Assembly: GCA_900549655.1 (NCBI GenBank)
Contig: UROZ01000087.1
Location: forward strand, 1-8,381
Reading direction: 5' to 3'
Length of the DNA stretch: 8,381 bases
Origin: an uncultured Collinsella sp.
GTDB lineage: Bacteria > Actinomycetota > Coriobacteriia > Coriobacteriales > Coriobacteriaceae
This document shows, piece after piece, positions 1 to 6,652 of the stretch. The stretch's first letter is position 1, and every line of letters starts with the position of its first letter. The position numbers were made by a program, and so were the translations under genes. The notes under the pieces were generated by a model. That model was not told the DNA's origin. It saw nothing but the letters and a program-made list of their open reading frames with translations, and ran no database searches.

Positions 1-1641
1 ATTCCGACGTTCATCTATATCAACAAAATCGATTTGGAGAATCCCGGCCGCGATGTTTTGCTGGCACAGCTTGGGCAGCGTCTTTCCGAAGGCTGCCTGG
101 ATGCCAACGAACTGCTGGCGGGCGGTGCCGTTCAGGAGGACGCTGCTGCGTTGGACGAGGCGGCGCTCGAGGAGTTTCTTGAAGCGGGTGAGCTTTCCGT
201 CGCAACGCTGTCGCGCATGGTTGCCGAGCGCAAGCTCTTTCCCTGTTTTGCCGGCTCGGCGCTCAAGGACCAGGGCGTGGACGAGCTGCTGGATGGTATA
301 TGCGCACTGATGCGTGAACGGGCATGGCACCCGGAGTTTGCCGCGCGCGTCTACCGTGTGAGCCGCGGGGATCGCGGCGAGCGCTTGGCATGGGTTAAAG
401 TGACCGGCGGCACGCTGCATGCCAAACAGCTGATTAACGGACGTTCCGGCGCCGAGGCGTGGGAGCAAAAGATCGACCAGGTGCGCATCTATAACGGCGA
501 GAAATACGAGCTTGCCCAGGAAGTTGCCGCTGGCGGCATCTGCACCGTGACGGGTCTTGCGCACGTTCGCCCGGGTGATGCCCTGGGTGCGGAGCCCGCG
601 GGCGATACGCCCGTCATTGCGCCGGTCCTCACCTATACGGTGCTTCCGGGCGAACACGATGTCCACGCGGTGTTCAAAGCGCTGACTGAGTTGGCGGACG
701 AAGATCCCATGCTCGGCGTAAGCTGGAACACGCATCTTGAACAAATACATCTGCAGCTCATGGGAGCGGTGCAGCTCGAGGTCGTGAAGCGGGTGTTGGC
801 CGATCGCTTTGGCCTTTCAGTTGAGTTTGAGTCTGGCGGCATTCTCTATAAGGAGACCATTTCGCAGCCGGTCGAGGGCGTGGGCCACTTTGAGCCATTG
901 CGCCACTATGCCGAGGTGCATCTGAGCCTGGAGCCGTTGCCAGCGGGCTCGGGCGTGCAGTTTGGCACCGTGACCTCGACCGACGAGCTCGATCTTAACT
1001 GGCAGCGTTTGGCGCTCACCAACGCCATGGAGCGCGATCACCTGGGCGTGCTGACCGGCTCGCCCATCACCGATGTGCGCATTACGCTCACGGGTGGCCG
1101 CGCGCATGCCAAGCACACCGAGGGCGGCGACTTTCGTCAGGCCACGTACCGCGCGATTCGCCAGGGGCTCATGCAGGCGCGTGAGGCCGGCGCGGCAGTG
1201 CTGTTGGAGCCGTGGTATCGCTTTGATCTCGAGGTGCCGGGGGAGTGCGTGGGCAGGGCGTTGTCAGACGCCACGCGCATGGGTGCCGAGTGCGAGCCGC
1301 CGACGATGGCGGGCGACCGGGCGAAGCTTGTGGGTCGCGTGCCGGCATCTGAGGTGCAGGATTACGCGCTGGAGGTGGCTGCCTACACGAGCGGTCGCGG
1401 GCATCTGTACCTGGAGCTCGCCGGCTATGCGGCTTGCCATGATGTCGAGCACGTAATCGAGACGGCCGCCTATGAGCCCGAGGCCGATCTGCCCAACACG
1501 CCCGATTCGGTCTTCTGCTCTCACGGCGCCGGTTACACGGTCAAATGGTACGACGTACCCGCCGCGGCGCACGTAAAGATCGATCCCGCCACCTTCCGCC
1601 CCTGGCGAGCAGCAGACGCCGAGTTTTTCGGCCACATGTGA
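1..1641 (+). CDS. TetM/EF-G-like translation factor GTPase (5'-truncated by window edge)
   Basis: The frame is open from base 1, giving 546 residues before TGA at 1639-1641. The true start lies outside the window, so the TTG at 34 should not be used. Residues 8-11 are NKID, the G4 guanine-specificity motif, and GSA at 85-87 is G5. The P-loop and switch regions are missing to the left. Domains II, III, IV and V of an EF-G-type GTPase follow. Recognisable blocks are LQLMGAVQLEV (domain III), PLPAGSGVQFG (start of domain IV), GRAHAKHTEGGDFR at 366-379 and the C-terminal DSVFCSHGAGYTVKW. The order and length match the Tet(M)/Tet(O) ribosomal protection family (about 640 residues). The domain IV tip and C-terminus instead resemble the broad 'translation factor GTPase' paralogues of gut Firmicutes and Actinobacteria. 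It should act on the ribosome in the cytoplasm. Tetracycline resistance is not shown. The stop codon lies inside a hairpin repeat. Confidence 0.9.
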   Translation: MPTFIYINKIDLENPGRDVLLAQLGQRLSEGCLDANELLAGGAVQEDAAALDEAALEEFLEAGELSVATLSRMVAERKLFPCFAGSALKDQGVDELLDGICALMRERAWHPEFAARVYRVSRGDRGERLAWVKVTGGTLHAKQLINGRSGAEAWEQKIDQVRIYNGEKYELAQEVAAGGICTVTGLAHVRPGDALGAEPAGDTPVIAPVLTYTVLPGEHDVHAVFKALTELADEDPMLGVSWNTHLEQIHLQLMGAVQLEVVKRVLADRFGLSVEFESGGILYKETISQPVEGVGHFEPLRHYAEVHLSLEPLPAGSGVQFGTVTSTDELDLNWQRLALTNAMERDHLGVLTGSPITDVRITLTGGRAHAKHTEGGDFRQATYRAIRQGLMQAREAGAAVLLEPWYRFDLEVPGECVGRALSDATRMGAECEPPTMAGDRAKLVGRVPASEVQDYALEVAAYTSGRGHLYLELAGYAACHDVEHVIETAAYEPEADLPNTPDSVFCSHGAGYTVKWYDVPAAAHVKIDPATFRPWRAADAEFFGHM

Positions 1642-1664
1642 CAAAGGGATAGTTCCTTTGTCAC
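1638..1664. repeat. Hairpin repeat, copy 1 (possible terminator)
   Basis: An inverted repeat has perfect 12-base arms, GTGACAAAGGGA (1638-1649) and TTCCTTTGTCAC (1653-1664), around a TAG loop. It shares its core with copies at 5362-5394 and 6618-6652. It contains the TGA stop of the TetM-like gene, so the transcript would fold immediately at the end of the reading frame. No long T-run follows, so it is not a textbook intrinsic terminator. It could still terminate, or it could stabilise the 3' end. The repeated occurrence suggests a dispersed REP-like or miniature element. Confidence 0.85.
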
Positions 1665-1670
1665 CTGCTA

Positions 1671-1700
1671 TTGGTATAACTCGGTATAAGTTGGTATAAC
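1671..1700 (+). promoter_or_regulatory. Three 10-base tandem repeats, probable operator/promoter of ATPase 1
   Basis: Three adjoining 10-base units are visible: TTGGTATAAC (1671-1680), TCGGTATAAG (1681-1690) and TTGGTATAAC (1691-1700). Units 1 and 3 are identical and unit 2 differs at two positions. The period of one helical turn would present the same face of DNA to repeated protein subunits. The array also contains a passable sigma-70 promoter, TTGGTA at 1671-1676 and TATAAC at 1695-1700 with an 18-base spacer, which would start transcription just upstream of the ribosome site at 1723. A regulator bound here would block that promoter. The winged-helix ATPase encoded 35 bases downstream is the obvious candidate, but that is inference. 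Confidence 0.6.
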
Positions 1701-1722
1701 TATTGCCAGGGTTCGCCAATCC

Positions 1723-1729
1723 GAGGAGG
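1723..1729 (+). promoter_or_regulatory. Ribosome binding site of ATPase 1
   Basis: GAGGAGG lies 5 bases before the ATG at 1735. This is a strong Shine-Dalgarno match and fixes the start of the ATPase. Confidence 0.85.
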
Positions 1730-1734
1730 CCGAC

Positions 1735-2853
1735 ATGAATCCAAACCCCTTTAAGCCAACGGCAGGCAAGCGGCCTCCGATACTCATCGGTCGCGAGTCG
1801 GTCATCGAAGATTTTGAGGAAGGGCTCGATAACGGCGCCGGAGCGCCGGGTAGGCTCATGCTCATTACGGGAAACCGCGGCTGCGGCAAGACGGTTCTCC
1901 TGCGGGAGCTGCAGCGTTTAGCTAGCGAGCGCGGATGGGCGGTTGTCTCCGATTCCGCTTCGCTTGGCTTATGCGACCGATTGGCCGACGCGCTTCGCTC
2001 GAATAAACCCGTTGTGACGTCAATGGAGTTCGGTCCGTCGTTTGGTCGGATGTCAGTCGAGGCGGCGCGGGCAAAGGGCGAGATGTTGCGAGGGCTGGTC
2101 AACGAGCGCCTTAAGAAGCTCGGTCCAGGCAAAGGCATACTGTTTGCGATTGACGAGGCGCAATCGGCGTCTATCGAGGAGCTGGCGGCCCTTGCCGTTC
2201 TCTATCAGCAGGTGCTCGGAGACCAGGATGCCACGGGCTTGCCCGATAGCGAGCAGCGCGGTCTTGCGCTGGTGTTCGCCGGCTTACCCAGTATGGTTGA
2301 CGACCTGCTCGAAGAGCCGAGCGTGACGTTTTTGCGGCGTGCCCAGCAGCGTACGCTGGGGGCGATATCCTTGCCCAAGGTGCGTGATTCATATATCCAG
2401 GCGGTCAAAGATGCTGGTCTTTACGTTGACGCGGAGACGGCGGACCTTGCGGCGCGCAAGAGCATGGGGCATCCCTATATGGTTCAGCTGGTGGGATATT
2501 ACATGTGGCGGTCTGCTGTCCGGCGTAGCTCGCAGGTCATCGAAAGGCGCGATGTCGAGGATGGCCATGCGGATGCCGTCTCCGAGTTCTACGAAGCGGT
2601 TGACGCGCCTCTGTATTACGGGCTGCGCAGTCCACAGCGCCTCTTTATCGAGGCCATGGCGGTTGACGAGGACAAACCGACGCGCATGGCGGATATCATT
2701 GAGCGCTGCGAGCGTACCCAGAGCTGGGCGAGTAAATATCGCGCAAGCCTGATTCGCGAGCGCGTCATCGAAGCTGCCGGATACGGCCTCGTCCGGTTTA
2801 CCGTGCCCATGCTGGGCGCGTACATTCGCGATCGAGTTTTATGGCATGAGTAG
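1735..2853 (+). CDS. AAA/STAND-type P-loop ATPase with C-terminal winged helix (ATPase 1)
   Basis: The protein has 372 residues. The N-terminus carries the family hallmark NPFKPTAGKRPPILIGR, in which the 'NPF..P..G..P..L.GR' block precedes the nucleotide site. Walker A is GNRGCGKT (46-53) and Walker B is ILFAIDEAQ (135-143). A sensor-1-like strand LVFAGLP (179-185), FLRRAQQRTLG (199-209) and the sensor-2-like GHPYMVQLVGYYMW (245-258) follow. Residues from about 300 to 360 look like a winged helix-turn-helix, so DNA binding is likely. There is no signal peptide or membrane segment. The overall plan is that of Cdc6/Orc1- and STAND-related bacterial ATPases, common in actinobacteria and of unknown function. 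It overlaps the next gene by 8 bases, implying translational coupling to the UvrA-like protein. A full-length paralogue is encoded at 5400-6500. The start is supported by a strong ribosome site. Ten-base repeats upstream suggest autoregulation, which is inferred only. Confidence 0.87.
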   Translation: MNPNPFKPTAGKRPPILIGRESVIEDFEEGLDNGAGAPGRLMLITGNRGCGKTVLLRELQRLASERGWAVVSDSASLGLCDRLADALRSNKPVVTSMEFGPSFGRMSVEAARAKGEMLRGLVNERLKKLGPGKGILFAIDEAQSASIEELAALAVLYQQVLGDQDATGLPDSEQRGLALVFAGLPSMVDDLLEEPSVTFLRRAQQRTLGAISLPKVRDSYIQAVKDAGLYVDAETADLAARKSMGHPYMVQLVGYYMWRSAVRRSSQVIERRDVEDGHADAVSEFYEAVDAPLYYGLRSPQRLFIEAMAVDEDKPTRMADIIERCERTQSWASKYRASLIRERVIEAAGYGLVRFTVPMLGAYIRDRVLWHE

Positions 2854-5359
2854 GGTGATAAAGGTGACGGAACAGAAGATGAGCCCGCAGGCTATCGAAG
2901 TGCGTGGCGCACGTGTACACAACCTCAAAGACATCGATATCGATATTCCACTGGGAAGGCTTGTGGGCATTGCCGGCGTGTCGGGCTCGGGCAAGAGTTC
3001 GCTGGCGCTGGGGGTTCTTTATGCCGAGGGCTCGCGTCGCTACTTGGAAGCACTCAGCACCTATACTCGACGTCGCCTGACGCAGGCCGAACACGCCCAG
3101 GTGGACGAGGTTCTGCACGTGCCGGCGGCGCTCGCATTGCATCAACGCCCCAGCGTGCCGGGCGTGCGCTCGACCTTTGGTACCATGACCGAGCTCAACA
3201 ACAGCCTGCGTCTGCTCTTTAGCCGTTGCGCCCATCACGTGTGCCCGCATTGCGGGGCGCGTGTGGAGCCGAGCCTTAACGTGGCTGCGGGCCTGTCGCT
3301 CACGTGTCCGACATGCGGCCGCGAGTTCTACGCGCCGAGTGCCGAGGATTTGGCTTTCAATAGCGGCGGTGCGTGCCCTACCTGCGGCGGCACCGGTGTC
3401 ATGCGCGAGGTAGACGAGGCGAGCCTGGTGCCCGACGAGTCAAAGACCATCAACGAGGGTGCGGTGCTTCCCTGGGGCACGCTCATGTGGGACCTGATGA
3501 AGCAGGTGGCCGGCGAGATGGGCGTGCGCACCGACGTGCCGTTTAACCAGCTCACGCCTCAAGAGCGCGACATCGTGTTTCACGGCCCGGCGGTTAAGAA
3601 GCACATTCTCTACGTTCCCAAAAACGGCGAGGGCGCCACGCCGCTCGACTTTACCTATTACAACGCCGTCTATACCGTTGAGAATGCGCTCGCCAAGGTC
3701 AAGGACGATAAGGGCCTCAAACGCGTTGCACGCTTTTTGCGCGAGGGGCCATGCCGTGACTGTGGTGGCACGCGTCTTTCCGAGGCTGCGCGCCAGCCCC
3801 AGGTGCGCGGTATCAATCTGGCTCAGGCCGCGGCCATGACGCTTGGTGATGCGATCGAGTGGGTGCGCGGGGTGCCCGCATCCTTGCCGGCCGAGATGCG
3901 GCCCATGGCGACGGATATCTGCGATTCGTTTTTGAGCACGGCTCGTCGTCTGGTCGACCTGGGTCTCGATTACCTTTCGCTCGATCGCGCCGGTGCCACG
4001 CTCTCCACGGGTGAGCGCCAGCGCGTGCAACTCGCCCGCGTGGTGCGCAACCGATCGACAGGCGTGCTCTATGTGCTGGACGAGCCCTCAATTGGCTTGC
4101 ATCCTGCCAATGTCGACGGCTTGGTGGGCGTAATGCGCGACCTGGTGGATGACGGCAATACCGTGGTTGTTGTCGACCACGATACACGTGTGCTGGCGGA
4201 GGCTGATTATCTGGTCGAGATGGGCCCCGTTGCCGGAGCAGGCGGCGGCAACGTAATCGCCGCTGGTACGGTAGACGAGGTCGAGCAATCGCAGGACAGC
4301 CGTATCGCGCCGTTTTTGCGCGCCGAGCCCAAGCGCTTGCGTCCGCAGGTGACTGACGACGAAATGTTCGACCAGGGCCATATCCGCATGGCGACCGATA
4401 CCATCCATACCGTCAAGCCGCTCGAAGTCGATATTCCGCGCGGTCGCTTGGTCGCGGTTACGGGTGTTTCGGGTTCGGGCAAGACGACGTTGGTGCTCGA
4501 GACGCTCATCCCGGCGCTTAAGGCGCAGGCAGCTGGCGAGCGCCTGCCGCGCCACGTGCGCTGGATCGATGCCGAGGGCATTGCACGTGCCAACCTGATT
4601 GACGCCACGCCCATCGGTGCCAATGTTCGCTCGACGGTGGCGACCTATGCCGACATCCATGATGAGCTGCGCCGCGCCTTCGCCCGTACGTCCGAGGCTA
4701 AGGCAGCCGGCTACAAGGCGGGCGCCTTTAGCTACAACACCGGCGCCTTGCGCTGCCCTACGTGCGATGGCACGGGCTCTATATCGCTCGACGTGCAGTT
4801 TTTGCCCGATGTCGAGATCGTCTGCCCGGCATGTCGCGGTTCGCGCTACGCCGAGGCCGCCTCGCATATCCATCGCGAGGGCAAGGACGGGAGCCTGCTT
4901 ACGTTGCCGCAGCTCATGGATATGAGTGTGGATGAGGCGCTCGACGCCACGGTGGGACTCAAGAAGGTTCAGACGCGTTTGCAGACCTTGCACGACCTGG
5001 GCCTGGGTTATCTCACGCTTGGCGAGCCCACGCCGGCGCTTTCGGGCGGTGAGGCACAGCGCCTTAAGCTCGCGAGCGAGATGAGCCGCGTGCAGGATGA
5101 TGCCGTATTCGTGTTCGATGAGCCCACGATTGGCCTGCATCCGCTCGATGTTCAGGTACTGCTGAGCGTGTTTGACGGCCTCGTTGCCAAGGGCGCCACA
5201 GTTGTCGTGATCGAGCATGACCTCGACCTTATCCGTAACGCCGATTACGTGATCGACATGGGCCCGGGCGGTGGCGACGCGGGCGGGCAAATCGTCTGCG
5301 CCGGCACGCCGGGCGACATCGCTGCCTGCTCCAAGAGCATTACCGGCCGCTACCTATAG
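2846..5359 (+). CDS. UvrA-like twin ABC ATPase lacking the UvrB-binding domain
   Basis: The protein has 837 residues, about 100 fewer than housekeeping UvrA. ABC half 1 has Walker A GVSGSGKSS (44-52), signature LSTGE (386-390), Walker B VLYVLDEP (407-414) and H-loop VDHD (443-446). Half 2 has GVSGSGKTT (540-548), LSGGE (732-736), VFDEP (756-760) and IEHD (789-792). Zinc-type CxxC pairs occur at 133/136, 154/157, 177/180, 303/306, 637/640 and 660/663. Between RLLFSRCAHHVCPHC and FNSGGACPTC, where UvrA1 carries its UvrB-binding domain, there are only about 35 residues. This matches the short UvrA class that includes the Streptomyces drug-resistance protein DrrC and Deinococcus UvrA2. A role in recognising drug-bound or damaged DNA without UvrB is inferred from the family. 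ATG 2846 overlaps the ATPase 1 stop. In-frame GTG 2855, GTG 2864 and ATG 2879 (AAGGTGA 11 bases upstream) are alternative starts. Confidence 0.92.
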   Translation: MSRVIKVTEQKMSPQAIEVRGARVHNLKDIDIDIPLGRLVGIAGVSGSGKSSLALGVLYAEGSRRYLEALSTYTRRRLTQAEHAQVDEVLHVPAALALHQRPSVPGVRSTFGTMTELNNSLRLLFSRCAHHVCPHCGARVEPSLNVAAGLSLTCPTCGREFYAPSAEDLAFNSGGACPTCGGTGVMREVDEASLVPDESKTINEGAVLPWGTLMWDLMKQVAGEMGVRTDVPFNQLTPQERDIVFHGPAVKKHILYVPKNGEGATPLDFTYYNAVYTVENALAKVKDDKGLKRVARFLREGPCRDCGGTRLSEAARQPQVRGINLAQAAAMTLGDAIEWVRGVPASLPAEMRPMATDICDSFLSTARRLVDLGLDYLSLDRAGATLSTGERQRVQLARVVRNRSTGVLYVLDEPSIGLHPANVDGLVGVMRDLVDDGNTVVVVDHDTRVLAEADYLVEMGPVAGAGGGNVIAAGTVDEVEQSQDSRIAPFLRAEPKRLRPQVTDDEMFDQGHIRMATDTIHTVKPLEVDIPRGRLVAVTGVSGSGKTTLVLETLIPALKAQAAGERLPRHVRWIDAEGIARANLIDATPIGANVRSTVATYADIHDELRRAFARTSEAKAAGYKAGAFSYNTGALRCPTCDGTGSISLDVQFLPDVEIVCPACRGSRYAEAASHIHREGKDGSLLTLPQLMDMSVDEALDATVGLKKVQTRLQTLHDLGLGYLTLGEPTPALSGGEAQRLKLASEMSRVQDDAVFVFDEPTIGLHPLDVQVLLSVFDGLVAKGATVVVIEHDLDLIRNADYVIDMGPGGGDAGGQIVCAGTPGDIAACSKSITGRYL

Positions 5360-5361
5360 AC

Positions 5362-5394
5362 AATGCGACAAAGGGACAGCCCCTTTGCCTCATT
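5362..5394. repeat. Hairpin repeat, copy 2, between convergent genes (likely bidirectional terminator)
   Basis: The arms are AATGCGACAAAGGG (5362-5375) and CCCTTTGCCTCATT (5381-5394), paired with two mismatches around a 5-base loop. It shares the ACAAAGGGA core with the other two copies but is more diverged. It begins 3 bases after the TAG of the UvrA-like gene and ends 5 bases before the stop of the minus-strand ATPase. It fills the 40-base convergent gap and could end transcription from both sides. No long T-run follows on either strand. Confidence 0.75.
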
Positions 5395-5399
5395 GATGC

Positions 5400-6500
5400 C
5401 TATTTCACGCATTGAGCCGCGAGATAGTCGCGGAAGAATGGCAATTCAAATGCGACGAGCCCCCGTCCTCGTTCCCCGATGATGCCGGCATCTATCATGC
5501 GACGTCGGTAGCGGGAGACCTGCTGCGGCGAACGCTTAAGGCGCTCGACAAGGTCAGCGGTGGTGGATTCTTCCTCGTCATCGAGCATGGCGCTGAGGAA
5601 TCGCTTGTCCTCTGCAGTGAGTTCCCGATAGGTTGCCGCGAGGATTCGGTCGTCCATCTCGTCGCGCGCGATTTTGATTCCCAGGTCAAAGTCGCGTGAC
5701 GAGATTTCCTTCGAATCGCTTGTGAGATCCCAGGCACGGTAGCCTACGAGTTGCAATAGGAAGGGAAAACCAGAGATCGAGCGAACGGCTCTATCGATTC
5801 CCTCAGTATCTGCCAGGCGATCGTTTTCTTGGATTGTGCGAATCAAGGCCTCGCGTACGTCATAGTCGGCAATGCGACCCAGATGATATTGTTGGGCACG
5901 GCGAAGGAACGAGACCGTCTTGTGGTTCAGCAACGTCGAGACGTTGTTGGGAAGTCCCGCCATGAGCAGGGCGACGCGTTTCCCATCGGTCACAAAGTGC
6001 TGATACGTCGCTGCGAGCTGAATCATCTCGTCGAGTGTCGGGTCCACCTCGTCAACCGTGACGAGCAGACCGGTGCCCGCCTCGTTGAGCTGGTCGATGA
6101 TGTCGCTCATGCGATAACGCCAGGTTGAGGCATCGTGAACGCGATTGACCTCGATGCTGCCGAGCGGTGCAATTCCGAGACCGGTGACTTCGAAGTTCTT
6201 AGACGGGTCGATAAGATGGCCGGCAGCACGTTTCGCCCCGAACTCGATTTCCTCAAGCATTCCCGGGAGCGCGGTCGTCTTTACGGCAATCCAGCCGTGG
6301 GATTCCGCCCTTGTCGCGAGCGACGACATGAGAGCGGTTTTACCGGTTCCACGCGCGCCTGAGAAGATCGAGGTCAATTCTGGGCGCCTACGCTGGCTCA
6401 AGAAGGCGCGGTCCAAATCCCGAATAATCTGTTGTCTGCCAGCGAGATGGGCAGGAACCTCGCCAAAACTGGGGGTAAACGGGTTCTCGAGATATTCCAC
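5400..6500 (-). CDS. AAA/STAND-type P-loop ATPase with C-terminal winged helix (ATPase 2, paralogue of ATPase 1)
   Basis: The protein has 366 residues. It starts at GTG (bases 6500-6498) behind a good AAAGGAG site and stops at TAG (5402-5400). The N-terminal block NPFTPSFGEVPAHLAGR matches that of ATPase 1. Walker A is GARGTGKT (48-55), Walker B LLVTVDEVD (145-153), the sensor strand ALLMAGLP (177-184), then FLRRAQQYHLG (198-208) and GFPFLLQLVGYRAW (244-257). Residues about 290-355 form a probable winged helix (STTADLVERLKRSPQQVSRY, then RGLVAFELPFF). Similarity to ATPase 1 runs colinearly over the whole length, so the two are true paralogues, though clearly diverged. It is transcribed leftward, after trmL but separated from it by 144 bases with a hairpin, and so probably has its own promoter in the AT-rich leader. 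It may regulate itself through its winged helix. Its biological function is not known to me. Confidence 0.87.
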   Translation of the reverse strand: MEYLENPFTPSFGEVPAHLAGRQQIIRDLDRAFLSQRRRPELTSIFSGARGTGKTALMSSLATRAESHGWIAVKTTALPGMLEEIEFGAKRAAGHLIDPSKNFEVTGLGIAPLGSIEVNRVHDASTWRYRMSDIIDQLNEAGTGLLVTVDEVDPTLDEMIQLAATYQHFVTDGKRVALLMAGLPNNVSTLLNHKTVSFLRRAQQYHLGRIADYDVREALIRTIQENDRLADTEGIDRAVRSISGFPFLLQLVGYRAWDLTSDSKEISSRDFDLGIKIARDEMDDRILAATYRELTAEDKRFLSAMLDDEEESTTADLVERLKRSPQQVSRYRRRMIDAGIIGERGRGLVAFELPFFRDYLAAQCVK

Positions 6501-6506
6501 AAGGCT

Positions 6507-6513
6507 CTCCTTT
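6507..6513 (-). promoter_or_regulatory. Ribosome binding site of ATPase 2 (decides a GTG start)
   Basis: On the minus strand AAAGGAG lies 6 bases before GTG 6500. This supports the GTG as the start, and the conserved NPF block begins only five codons later. Confidence 0.8.
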
Positions 6514-6523
6514 CACGCCGCCG

Positions 6524-6560
6524 TTTAACTTCATTTTACTTTAGTTAATTCTGATTAAAA
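6524..6560 (-). promoter_or_regulatory. AT-rich leader of ATPase 2 with helical-turn-spaced elements (candidate promoter/operator)
   Basis: This tract is sharply AT-rich against its GC-rich surroundings. On the plus strand it reads in 10-base steps TTAACTTCAT (6525), TTTACTTTAG (6535), TTAATTCTGA (6545) and TTAAAAGTGA (6555), each beginning TT(A/T)A. It also holds an inverted repeat, TTAACT (6525-6530) and AGTTAA (6543-6548). On the coding strand the unit nearest the gene reads AGTTAAAC, resembling GGTATAAC of the array before ATPase 1. It probably contains the promoter, although I cannot assign a convincing -35/-10 pair. Confidence 0.4.
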
Positions 6561-6617
6561 GTGAGGGCTCTTTATCTAGAGCATCAATTAGGCATGTGTG
6601 CCATCGGCGTGGCGCTT

Positions 6618-6652
6618 GAATGTGACAAAGGGATAGTTCCTTTGTCACATTC
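6618..6652. repeat. Hairpin repeat, copy 3 (probable trmL terminator)
   Basis: This is the most complete copy. Arms of 16 bases, starting GAATGTGACAAAGG (6618-6631) and ending CCTTTGTCACATTC (6639-6652), close on a TAG loop, with one G-T wobble at 6632/6638. It shares an identical 25-base core with copy 1, at 6623-6647 and 1639-1663. The TGA of trmL (6647-6645) lies inside the left-going arm, as the stop of the TetM-like gene lies inside copy 1. It probably separates trmL from ATPase 2. Confidence 0.88.

Noticed and set aside
34..36. TTG as start of the TetM-like gene
   Set aside because: The frame continues upstream to base 1 and encodes the G4 motif NKID before this codon, so the gene simply enters from the left edge.
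1..1641. Calling the first gene a tetracycline resistance determinant
   Set aside because: Family similarity is clear, but the domain IV tip and C-terminus differ from proven resistance proteins, and the G domain is not visible.
1671..1700. CRISPR-like array
   Set aside because: The units are only 10 bases, directly abutting and without spacers, and no cas genes are present.
4088..5290. 400-residue open frame on the minus strand
   Set aside because: It lies wholly antisense to the second half of the UvrA-like gene, whose motifs are unmistakable. The translation has low-complexity R/A/H composition typical of GC-rich shadow frames.
6567..6582. Small inverted repeat GCTCT/AGAGC as a terminator
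   Set aside because: Only 5-base arms with an AT-rich loop and no T-run; it is too weak to support a function.
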